Positions 45,155 to 53,462 of a DNA stretch of 64,000 nt are shown piece after piece. Source of the stretch: Niallia alba (GTDB lineage: Bacteria; Bacillota; Bacilli; Bacillales; Cytobacillaceae); the NCBI RefSeq assembly GCF_012933555.1, contig NZ_JABBPK010000001.1:3946001-4010000 (forward strand). Reading direction: 5' to 3'. Below the pieces are notes generated by a model. The model was not told the origin of the DNA, did no database searches, and worked only from the letters and a program-made list of their open reading frames with translations. The translations under genes were made by a program, and so were the position numbers. Within the stretch, counting starts at the first letter, position 1. Each line of letters begins with the position of its first letter.

Positions 45155-46942
45155 TTACTCCTCCCTTCTAGGTAGTAGCAATAACAATTTCACTGTTGTT
45201 CCTTCTTGACCACTTTGTACATCAATCTTTGAAGTAAGATGAAAATAAAGTCTGACAGAATCATATATATGTTGAAATCCTATTCCCAGTATTTTATTAT
45301 TAGATTCGGAGAGATTCTCCATATCATTTAATAGTTTCGTATCAAAACCCTTTCCATTATCAGAGATGATAATTTCCACCCCATTATCTATTGCTCTCCC
45401 AGTTATTCTTACAAGTCCTTCTTTCTCCGTTGGGACAATGCCATGAAAGATTGCATTTTCAACAATAGGCTGTAGCAGCATACTTGGAATCATAAATTCT
45501 TCTGTAGCCTTATCTATATCTAAAACAAGACGAAATTCTTGCTCGTAACGGATTTGTAAAATAATCATAAATTTTTTTACGATTTCCAATTCCTCTTTCA
45601 CAGAAATAAAGGTCCCTTTTTTCCCCATGCTTACTTCTAATAATGTTAATAATGAGGATAACGCCATATCTGCTTTTTCATTTTGGTTAAATTTAATTAA
45701 CCATCGAATCGTACCTAGTGTATTAAATAGGAAATGAGGATGAATTCTATGTTTAATCGCACGTAATTCTGCTTCTTTTTTTTGATTTTGTTCTTTCTTA
45801 ATTTGTTGTAATAAATGCTCTATTTCCTGTATCATTTTATTAAATTGCTTACTTAATATTCCTATTTCATCATTGGAAGTTACCTTTGTTCTTACGTTGA
45901 AATTTCCATTCCCAGCACTTTTCATTTGAATAGTCAACTGACTAATCGGCTGGACAAATTTTCTCGCCAATATACTTCCTATAATAATGGCTACAATACC
46001 AATTAATAAGCTACTCCATAAAGCAATCTCACGAATCTTTTGTAATTCACCTGTTAACTCATGTACAGGTACAACCCCAATAAGAAACCAGCCATTATTT
46101 ATTTTTTCTTTTATTCCATAATATTTAACTCCATGATCCACAAATTCAAATTCTCTATTGCCATTTTGAATTTGCTTCAATAATGCTTGCTTCGTTACAC
46201 CTTGATTCAAATGATTTAATGTTGGGTCTACTGTAATATTTTCTGCTTTCTCATCCACTACAAAAAAAACACCTGAATTTCCTAGTTTTAACTTATTTAG
46301 TATATCCAATATACCCCTTCCATCAATAAGTACTTGAATATATCCTATGTTTTGTAATGTATCAAAATTTTTCATCACCCTACTAACTGGTAAAAACAAC
46401 TCATTCGATTGGCCTGCACCACTTAAATAATCATAGGTTAATCCACTCCAAACCGATTCTCCGTCTTTTTCGGTAGCCTCTTTCACCCACTCCTGTTCTA
46501 ACAAGTTTATTCGTTCTCTTTTATAGGGAGAATAGGAGCCACTCCCCCAATTTGTACCATCTTCTTTCAATACATAGATTGCACGTACGAAGGAACTAGA
46601 ATATATACTAGCATTTAATACTGATGTTATATATTCATTGTTTTTCGTCTTTTCAAAAGAAGAAATGGTTGGATCAGTATCTTGTATAACCATTTCTTGT
46701 AGTGAAATATTGCTATATATTTGATCCAACTGATCTGTTCCACTGGTAAAAATATGTGAAAGCGCAGCAGCAGCTTGTTGTGTAATAAGTTGTGATGATT
46801 CTCTTACTCTATCTTTAATCATATTTTTGGAAAATAGGTAAATTAAAGAACTAATAAAAATAGCAGGGATTAAACCAACGATTAAAATGGTGAAAACTAC
46901 TTTTACGGTGAAATGATCTTTTAACCAGTTGTATATTAGCAT
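45155..46942 (-). CDS. YesM-family sensor histidine kinase
   Basis: 595 aa. Membrane helix near 15-37, extracellular dCache-like sensor (~40-300), second helix (~310-330: ALWSSLLIGIVAIIIGSILA), HAMP (FVQPISQLTIQMKSAGNGNFNVR), His_kinase domain with phosphoacceptor in AIKHRIHPHFLFNTLGTIRWL, and ATPase N-box MLLQPIVENAIFHGIVP and ISDNGKGF. ATG 46942 follows GAGAGGGA. Senses an extracellular sugar or a ligand-bound binding protein. Cotranscribed with yesN-like and the downstream SBP gene. Confidence 0.93.
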   Translation of the reverse strand: MLIYNWLKDHFTVKVVFTILIVGLIPAIFISSLIYLFSKNMIKDRVRESSQLITQQAAAALSHIFTSGTDQLDQIYSNISLQEMVIQDTDPTISSFEKTKNNEYITSVLNASIYSSSFVRAIYVLKEDGTNWGSGSYSPYKRERINLLEQEWVKEATEKDGESVWSGLTYDYLSGAGQSNELFLPVSRVMKNFDTLQNIGYIQVLIDGRGILDILNKLKLGNSGVFFVVDEKAENITVDPTLNHLNQGVTKQALLKQIQNGNREFEFVDHGVKYYGIKEKINNGWFLIGVVPVHELTGELQKIREIALWSSLLIGIVAIIIGSILARKFVQPISQLTIQMKSAGNGNFNVRTKVTSNDEIGILSKQFNKMIQEIEHLLQQIKKEQNQKKEAELRAIKHRIHPHFLFNTLGTIRWLIKFNQNEKADMALSSLLTLLEVSMGKKGTFISVKEELEIVKKFMIILQIRYEQEFRLVLDIDKATEEFMIPSMLLQPIVENAIFHGIVPTEKEGLVRITGRAIDNGVEIIISDNGKGFDTKLLNDMENLSESNNKILGIGFQHIYDSVRLYFHLTSKIDVQSGQEGTTVKLLLLLPRREE

Positions 46943-47018
46943 ACAATCCCTCTCTCGTCCTTTCTTCACTATAATCCTATCATAAAAACGCATACATTTT
47001 ATTGTTTTCTTTTATTTT

Positions 47019-47032
47019 CGTAAACGTTTTCG
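47019..47032. promoter_or_regulatory. LacI/CcpA-type operator (cre-like) upstream of yesM
   Basis: CGTAAACGTTTTCG, one position short of a perfect palindrome around ACGT, about 80 nt upstream of the kinase start. Related motifs occur at 60392-60404, 62107-62125 and 62282-62293. Confidence 0.5.
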
Positions 47033-47221
47033 TTAGAGTTGGGTTTCCTATAAGAAAAACGTAAGCGCCTTGCTCATCGCCGTACAAACTGGAGGGGCAT
47101 CGACAAACATGAAGAGCGTAGTCAATTCAATATTGGCTTACGCAAAAGAGTGGATCCTGAAGTTTGATAGGCGGTTGATCTAGACATCCTTCAGATCTCA
47201 GAAAACTTCCATATCCTTAAA

Positions 47222-47324
47222 CAAAGGGTCAAAACACACAAAGTAATTATCCCATTCAATTGTAGTAACTGAAGTACTTAAATTCACTACAAATGGAGAT
47301 CACTTTTGAGGTTAGACCCTTTTG
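47222..47324. repeat. Nested inverted repeat downstream of GH66
   Basis: Outer arms CAAAGGGTC (47222-47230) and GACCCTTTTG (47315-47324); inner arms TTGTAGT (47260-47266) and ACTACAA (47286-47292). It begins 49 nt past the GH66 stop. It may end transcription of the large operon or be a MITE relic. Confidence 0.45.
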
Positions 47325-47372
47325 AACTACCTTTTATGTCATACATTACTATCTTTGCTTATGAAATGGCGT

Positions 47373-49154
47373 TTATTTATACTCTACAACAACCATATCC
47401 CAATATTTTAATGATAGAAGGGTAATTGTCGCTTTTCCATCCTTTTGCTTAAATTTAATTTCTTGTGCAGAGCCATGATTGATATCAGGAGATGCCACCC
47501 ATATTTTATCAATTTCTTCTTTCACATCTATGGTTAATGGAATATCCTTGATTTCTTGCGGCTCTGCCTGTATTCCTTGATTATCTTTCCATTCTAGTGT
47601 TGTTGCATCTGTAAAGTTAATCAAATGATATATTTCTTTCTTATCTTTTGCTTTTGTGAAATTCCAAATAGACCCTACTGCAGGATAGTTCTTTATTTCT
47701 TTCTCTTCACTTTTCACCATTTTTGTAATTTCCTTCACATCATCACGAAGAAGATTTTGATAGGCTACTAGAAAATCATAATAATGAACTAACTGCTCCT
47801 TCAGCTCTGTGGATATTGTTAAATTTTTGTGCGGAAAATATTCCTTTGATAACATATTCTCCCCTAATTCTAAATGAGATCCACCAGCAGCAAATATAAC
47901 GGCATTCGTCATTAAAATCCCTGGCGTATTGAACATTCCTTGAAAATCAGAAAGCTCATAATTCATATAAGCTGCAAGGACAGAATTTAACTCCCCTTTA
48001 CTATAATAATCATTTTGATCAATTACTTTTTTTACAGATTCATACGTTGGCGCACTCCATATTTCAGAGTACATAAAATTAATAGGTGCTTCTGCAATCT
48101 CTTTTTGGGCATATTGATCAACTGCATTCATTACGATATCTTTTTGTAGCTCTTGCTTTGCTTTTTCAAGAAGAGGCGTATAGGTTTTACTAAGATCTAT
48201 TTCTTCTCCTTTTCCATTCCAAAGTCTTCCTCTATCCCCTAATTGATCGACATGCCAACCATCAAAGTCTAAATGTTGAAATACATCCTTTTGGGTGTTT
48301 ATAATATACTCCTGCCATTCTGGATTAGAAGGATCCATTAAATAAATATCACTAGCCCACGAGTCTGGAAGATCATGAGAATCCTGAACCTTGCCTTCTG
48401 CATCTTTAAAGATTCCCCATTCTCTTTCTACCCCATTTTCTTCATATCCCTCAAATGCACCAAAAAGGAGATTATAATTCATCGCCTTCATATTTTTGTC
48501 ATGTGCTAATTTAATATAATTTTCAATTGTTTGCTTAGAAACTACACGATTAGCAATATCATTCCATTCCTCTGCAAGTACTCCATTTTCTATCTTAGCA
48601 GGCTGATCATGTCGATAAAGCCAATCATAGAACTGGAGCCCATTAATATGATATCTATTTAAATTATCAATCACCTTTTGCTGTCCTTCTTCACTCATGG
48701 AAGGAAAATCCGCAAGATATCCATATCTAGGAAATTTACTCCAATCAGTGGATACATCTACAGCAATATTCTGATGGTCTAACGTCTTCTTTCCATCCTT
48801 CAAGAACACTTCAACCATATATCCTTTATAGTCATCCTTACCTGGATCCCATTCCCAGGAATACGTGCTTGCATTCGTTAATTGTATCTTCTGCTCCTCC
48901 ACATCTTCTGCAAGATGCTTATATTTAATAATTAAATCGCCTTTTTCCACTTCCTTTTGAAAGGTAAGCTGAAAGGTTATCTTCTCACCTGGAGTATACA
49001 CTGCCTTATCTGTATGTACCCCTGTTATCCATTGACCAGGATTCTCCACATTAGGAAGTGATGAATCAGAAGCGTTTGATTTACAAGAGATAAGTGTAGG
49101 CACTGCTAATAGTAAAGTAATAAGAACCGTCCACTTCGTCTTTTTACTTGCCAT
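47373..49154 (-). CDS. GH66 dextranase-like lipoprotein
   Basis: 593 aa. Signal with lipobox PTLISCKSN (Cys near residue 24), so a lipid-anchored surface enzyme. Family 66 core: NRYHINGLQFYDWLYRHDQP, MAMNYNLLFGAFEGY-like segment (KAMNYNLLFGAFEGYEENG), catalytic Asp in LDFDGWHVDQLGDRGRLWNG and probable acid/base Glu in INFMYSEIWS. GH66 includes endo-dextranases and cycloisomaltooligosaccharide glucanotransferases; no CBM35 insertion is evident, which favours a dextranase. Likely cuts alpha-1,6-glucan outside the cell for the adjacent transporters. ATG 49154 follows GGAG. Confidence 0.9.
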   Translation of the reverse strand: MASKKTKWTVLITLLLAVPTLISCKSNASDSSLPNVENPGQWITGVHTDKAVYTPGEKITFQLTFQKEVEKGDLIIKYKHLAEDVEEQKIQLTNASTYSWEWDPGKDDYKGYMVEVFLKDGKKTLDHQNIAVDVSTDWSKFPRYGYLADFPSMSEEGQQKVIDNLNRYHINGLQFYDWLYRHDQPAKIENGVLAEEWNDIANRVVSKQTIENYIKLAHDKNMKAMNYNLLFGAFEGYEENGVEREWGIFKDAEGKVQDSHDLPDSWASDIYLMDPSNPEWQEYIINTQKDVFQHLDFDGWHVDQLGDRGRLWNGKGEEIDLSKTYTPLLEKAKQELQKDIVMNAVDQYAQKEIAEAPINFMYSEIWSAPTYESVKKVIDQNDYYSKGELNSVLAAYMNYELSDFQGMFNTPGILMTNAVIFAAGGSHLELGENMLSKEYFPHKNLTISTELKEQLVHYYDFLVAYQNLLRDDVKEITKMVKSEEKEIKNYPAVGSIWNFTKAKDKKEIYHLINFTDATTLEWKDNQGIQAEPQEIKDIPLTIDVKEEIDKIWVASPDINHGSAQEIKFKQKDGKATITLLSLKYWDMVVVEYK

Positions 49155-49280
49155 ATCTATCGACTCCAATCTTTCGAAATTATTTTTTTCATACACAAAT
49201 ACCAATACAGCTAACGATCTTTGATGATGTCGAATCCCATTTTTTATCTCTCTCCAAAATAATAATGAGGAGATATTTTA

Positions 49281-49305
49281 ATCAAGTGGAGACTCTCCAC
49301 CTGAT
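49281..49305 (-). other. Intercistronic hairpin between permease and GH66 genes
   Basis: ATCA-GTGGAG (49281-49291) pairs with CTCCAC-TGAT (49295-49305) with one mismatch. Could modulate GH66 expression relative to the permeases. Confidence 0.5.
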
Positions 49306-49342
49306 TTCTTTCATTCACTCTTACTTTTCCAATAAAGCAAGC

Positions 49343-50338
49343 TTATTCTCCAGTAATACCCGATTTATCAATACTTTCTACAAACCATCTTTGCACAACA
49401 AGGTACATAAGTGCTAAAGGAAGGATAGAAATTAATGTACCAGCAAACGCCTTAGCCTCTGTAAAGTTCATATTTGGATTTTTGTCGAAATCCCCACCAC
49501 CACTCGATTGAGCTACTTGACCAAAGCTTTCCTGAATATCTCCTAATAAAATCGGTACCGTTTGCATCTTTCCATCTAAATAGAAAGATGTTAAAAATGT
49601 CTCATTCCAATATAGTGCAAAGGCATACACTCCAACAATGATAAATGCTGGACCCACCATTGGAAGGGCAATCGTCAAAAATGTTCGAATCGGGCCTGCT
49701 CCATCTAAGTATGCTGCCTCTTCTAAAGCACTCGGCATCATTCTAAAAAACTGAAAAAATATCAGAATGAACAGTGCTGCTTGTTCCCCTTGCCCTGTTA
49801 AAGCAGGGACTGCTAATGCCCCAATATTCCCTTTTAGACCTAATTCCGTAAATATTTGAAATCTTGGAATGAAAAAGAGTGTTTTTGGTACGATATACGT
49901 AAATATCATTAAAATAAACACTAAATTCTTTCCTCTAAAATCGAATCTTGCTAATCCATAACCAATAATCGCAGATGAGATAATCACACATAGTGTCGAT
50001 GTTCCTGCTAACAAAATAGTTGTTAAATAAGAACCTGGTAGTTTTAACGCTTTCCATGTCATCTCATAGTTAAAGGTATAAAAGCTACTTGGAATCCATT
50101 CAATACTATTATCCACTAAATCTAAATTGGACATTAAACTTACAGAAAACATATAAATTATTGGATAAAGAAACACAAACCCAAAAATAATCAATACTAA
50201 GTAAGTTGCTACTTTATATAGAATCCCATCACTCATATTCATCCCGAATAGTTTTTTCTTTACTGGTGGAATTATCTTTTTCATTTTTTCCTGCCACTGA
50301 TTATACGTTTCTAGTATGCTACTCCCCACTTTACTCAC
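49343..50338 (-). CDS. Sugar ABC permease (MalG/LplC type), pair 2
   Basis: 331 aa with six helices preceded by a long cytoplasmic N-terminus (~50 residues). MalG-type features: FLYPIIYMFSVSLMSNLDLVD, GYGLARFDFRGKNLVF, EAA loop ALEEAAYLDGAGPIRTFLTIALPMVGPAFI. Overlaps the upstream permease by 4 nt (ATGA), which implies translational coupling. Works with the permease at 50335-51195; no ATPase is in the locus. Confidence 0.92.
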   Translation of the reverse strand: MSKVGSSILETYNQWQEKMKKIIPPVKKKLFGMNMSDGILYKVATYLVLIIFGFVFLYPIIYMFSVSLMSNLDLVDNSIEWIPSSFYTFNYEMTWKALKLPGSYLTTILLAGTSTLCVIISSAIIGYGLARFDFRGKNLVFILMIFTYIVPKTLFFIPRFQIFTELGLKGNIGALAVPALTGQGEQAALFILIFFQFFRMMPSALEEAAYLDGAGPIRTFLTIALPMVGPAFIIVGVYAFALYWNETFLTSFYLDGKMQTVPILLGDIQESFGQVAQSSGGGDFDKNPNMNFTEAKAFAGTLISILPLALMYLVVQRWFVESIDKSGITGE

Positions 50339-51195
50339 CTCGCCTCTTTCTTTTTACTCCGTGTGCCAAAATATAGAATCCCGATTAGAGCTATTTGAAC
50401 AAAGGTATAAAGAATGGAAAGTGCGGATGCATATCCATCTCTTCTTGAACCATCATATTTCGATTCTAATATAATTCCATTAATAGGATTTGTATCAAAA
50501 TTAGCTAGGAAAACTACTAAGAAAACCACACATAAACTAACTAAAGGGTAGATGGTCGGCAAGGTAATCTTCCAAAAGGCTACCCATTTAGATGCCCCAT
50601 CAATAGACGCAGCTTCATACATATCTTTGCTAATTTTCTGCAAGGAAGCTAGAAAGATAAGGACTGGAACTGCACTGTACCATAATAATTGGACAATTAA
50701 CTCAAAGGTCGAGACGATGAGCTTTACTAAACTTGCCGATGGAATGACGATAGAGATAGCATCTAAAATCAATGGATTTGACGAAAAGGACATACCTCCA
50801 TACGTGCTCATATTCTCCATCATTTCCCCACTCAATATAATAATTGGTAAGAAGAAGAGCAGGCGGAAAAAAGATTTTCCTTTAATTTTTTGATTCAGTA
50901 GCATGGCAATAATAACTGATAGTGCAATAATAATCGGAACATATATTAATGTACTAATAAAGAAGTTTTGGGCAGCAACTACAAAATCAATTTCTTCAAA
51001 TAAAATCCTTTTATAATTCTCCAACCCTACCCATTTGTAGCTCCATCCAGTTTTATTTCCAAACATCACATTAAAAAAGCTCATATAAATCGTTCTATAT
51101 AATGGATATGCAACAAATGCCAAAAATCCTATTATCCATGGACTAATAAATAGCACACCTGTAAATGCTTTTTTTTGTTTCATACTTAGTTTCAT
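50335..51195 (-). CDS. Sugar ABC permease (MalF/LplB type), pair 2
   Basis: 286 aa, six helices. MalF-type start FTGVLFISPWIIGFLAFVAYPLYRTIYMSF, EAA loop DMYEAASIDGASKWVAFWKITLPTIYPLVS. Overlaps the DUF5696 gene by 4 nt and the next permease by 4 nt. Translocates oligosaccharide with its partner. Confidence 0.92.
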   Translation of the reverse strand: MKLSMKQKKAFTGVLFISPWIIGFLAFVAYPLYRTIYMSFFNVMFGNKTGWSYKWVGLENYKRILFEEIDFVVAAQNFFISTLIYVPIIIALSVIIAMLLNQKIKGKSFFRLLFFLPIIILSGEMMENMSTYGGMSFSSNPLILDAISIVIPSASLVKLIVSTFELIVQLLWYSAVPVLIFLASLQKISKDMYEAASIDGASKWVAFWKITLPTIYPLVSLCVVFLVVFLANFDTNPINGIILESKYDGSRRDGYASALSILYTFVQIALIGILYFGTRSKKKEAR

Positions 51196-53462
51196 AGAAT
51201 CACGAACCCTTTAGCTTTAATTTCCACTCCGTCAAGCTGATAATCGATTGTATTATAATTGATGATAATCTCTACACTATTGCTGTACGTAGCTTTGACA
51301 ATTCCTTTATCAATGATCATATGATTAATCATTTCACTGCCAATCGTTTCTTTTAAAGCTTTGTTAATTAAATCATACGATTCGTTCATACGTTCACCAA
51401 TATGCTCCATTTGCGAAACATAAATATTGCTTGAAGCGGTTTCCTTTAAGTAATAGGTAGATTCTCCAGTCAGTACATAGGACGGATAAATACCAAATTC
51501 GATTAATTTTAACGCTTCATCTCGATCATTAGATGAAAAATTTAAATATGGTGAATACATCTCTTTATACCCGCTCAATACTAACGAAACAAATGGAATC
51601 GTCGAGTCAGTTACCATTAATTCAGAGGAATAAATTGGTGCATCATAATATTTATCGATATATTTGTAAAGGTAGGCATCTGGAGCATACACACTTGTTT
51701 GCACATTATTTTCTTGCAAATAAGTAAGAAGCTGCTTCGAGTACTCCAATCCCTCTGTACTACTTCCAATCTTTCCTTTGTCATAATGAGTAAATATATT
51801 TCCACCCATCCCATCTAAAGCAACAGATTGAATATCATATTTATTGAATTGTTTTAAGTCGTTTTCAGCAAAACTCTGATAATATTTAGGATTGTTCATA
51901 AAGTTTAATAGATTTTTACTTGTGTTATAGACTGAAAAATCCTGCCTGTTCATTTTACTAGCTGTAAACTTTGTTTTTTCATAATAAGATTGTGCATAAT
52001 CCAAATAGTATTGAAATGAAATTTTATTTTCTTTAAAGAATTCTATTGCAGATTGAAAATCTCTTTTTCCTCCAAGCTTCCCTAATACATCAAAGCGATA
52101 GCTATTATATTTATCTAAATAGCTTTTATACGTAATCGATAAATTATCCATTCCTTTATCGATTAAGTCTTTCGTAATCTCTTCTGATTGTTTATACGTC
52201 GTTGTTGGAATCGTCTCTAAACCTAATGTTCCTAATCTCATTTCGTTTGTAATAAAATCAATTTTCATAGGGATCTTCTCAAACGAGGTAGAAACACTTT
52301 TACTTAACCCATCTTTTTTCTCTAAAAATTGTCTATATTTTTTCGCAATTCCAACATAATTGGCTTGAGAGTCATCAACAAATACATATCGTTGGACTAA
52401 ATCAAAAGAATTTGGGTCTTTTTGAAATCCTAGTACATGCTGCTCTTCATTTACCCGACTTTGGAATTGAGCATAAGTTGTTCGATAATTATAGGAAAAA
52501 TAAGATTGATAAAACGGAGTCGTGGAATCCTTTGATTCATAGTTATAAGTAGCATAGCTATCTCCACTCTCTGCTATAACTAGAACTCCCGTCTTATCGA
52601 CTTCATGTACAACTCCATATACTGGTAAGCTTACTTTTTCCAACTGCTTAACAGATAGTTTTTTTTCACTTAACTTTCCAATGTTTTCATACCCCGTGTC
52701 TTTACCAAAAACCGGTGCAGAATATGCTCCCTTATATTTAGGCTTTTCATCTAAACGAATAATGGCACCAGATCCATCTGGAACAACTATATAGCCATCT
52801 TCTTTCTCACGAACACTTCCAAAAAACGGATAAACAATCATTTCGCTTAAAGAAATATCATTGTTTCCAGCCTTCCATAAATTTGGATTGTATTCATCAA
52901 TACTTTCTCTTGGTACATGTACTAACAAATCCCCACCTTGAACGGTAACAAATAAATCAAATTTTATTTTTAATGTGGTAAAGTCAATAGTACTCTTAAA
53001 ACCGTTTTCAAGTATTTCATACGATTTCTCTACATTATTATCTAATGCCGTTTTTCTATTAGGTGTAAATTTATCATACGTAATCAAGGAGATACCTGAT
53101 TGAATATAGTTTTTAATTTCTTGGCTATCTTCTTTTTCTCCTACATTTTCTTGTAGATCATAAGAATACCAAACGTAGCCATTACTTTTTTGTTTCACTG
53201 CAATAGCAATCGTTTCTTCTTCTAAATAAAGCTCTAATTGTTCATTCTCTGCTACCTTTTTAAAGGAAGATGGAATCGTTGTTTCCTCATACTGAAACTT
53301 GGAGGATATAAATTCATCATTTACTGTAATTTGTTCAAAATGATCTTTTTCCACTTCTATTCCATAAGCAACATCTTTTGAGTTCACCCAATAGATTAGA
53401 CCAATAACTACTGCTACAAGCAATAGAGTGCTTACAACATAAATGCCTCTTTTTTTTACCAT
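51192..53462 (-). CDS. DUF5696 protein, membrane-anchored, probable glycan-active
   Basis: 756 aa. N-terminal membrane anchor (residues 5-25), beta-rich N-half (KSNGYVWYSYD; PDGSGAIIRLDEKPKY; KLSVKQLEKVSLPVYG), then a TIM-barrel-like C-half (IDFITNEMRLGTLGLETIP, LDKYNSYRFDVLGKLGGKRDF, DIQSVALDGMGGNIFTHYD, SELMVTDSTIPFVSLVLSGYKEMYSPYLNF). DUF5696 proteins accompany carbohydrate ABC transporters in Firmicutes; their activity is not established to my knowledge. The barrel-like half with acidic residues suggests a glycoside hydrolase-like role. Overlaps both neighbours, so the operon is tightly coupled. Confidence 0.75.
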   Translation of the reverse strand: MVKKRGIYVVSTLLLVAVVIGLIYWVNSKDVAYGIEVEKDHFEQITVNDEFISSKFQYEETTIPSSFKKVAENEQLELYLEEETIAIAVKQKSNGYVWYSYDLQENVGEKEDSQEIKNYIQSGISLITYDKFTPNRKTALDNNVEKSYEILENGFKSTIDFTTLKIKFDLFVTVQGGDLLVHVPRESIDEYNPNLWKAGNNDISLSEMIVYPFFGSVREKEDGYIVVPDGSGAIIRLDEKPKYKGAYSAPVFGKDTGYENIGKLSEKKLSVKQLEKVSLPVYGVVHEVDKTGVLVIAESGDSYATYNYESKDSTTPFYQSYFSYNYRTTYAQFQSRVNEEQHVLGFQKDPNSFDLVQRYVFVDDSQANYVGIAKKYRQFLEKKDGLSKSVSTSFEKIPMKIDFITNEMRLGTLGLETIPTTTYKQSEEITKDLIDKGMDNLSITYKSYLDKYNSYRFDVLGKLGGKRDFQSAIEFFKENKISFQYYLDYAQSYYEKTKFTASKMNRQDFSVYNTSKNLLNFMNNPKYYQSFAENDLKQFNKYDIQSVALDGMGGNIFTHYDKGKIGSSTEGLEYSKQLLTYLQENNVQTSVYAPDAYLYKYIDKYYDAPIYSSELMVTDSTIPFVSLVLSGYKEMYSPYLNFSSNDRDEALKLIEFGIYPSYVLTGESTYYLKETASSNIYVSQMEHIGERMNESYDLINKALKETIGSEMINHMIIDKGIVKATYSNSVEIIINYNTIDYQLDGVEIKAKGFVIL

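Larger units (their letters stand above)
46943..47372. other. Intergenic region between GH66 and yesM-like genes
   Basis: 430 nt. Near the yesM side lies the LacI-type palindrome CGTAAACGTTTTCG (47019-47032). Next is a degenerate repeat (GTAAGCGCCTTGC...TTGGCTTACGC, 47062-47144). A large nested inverted repeat follows at 47222-47324. No gene seen. Confidence 0.5.
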
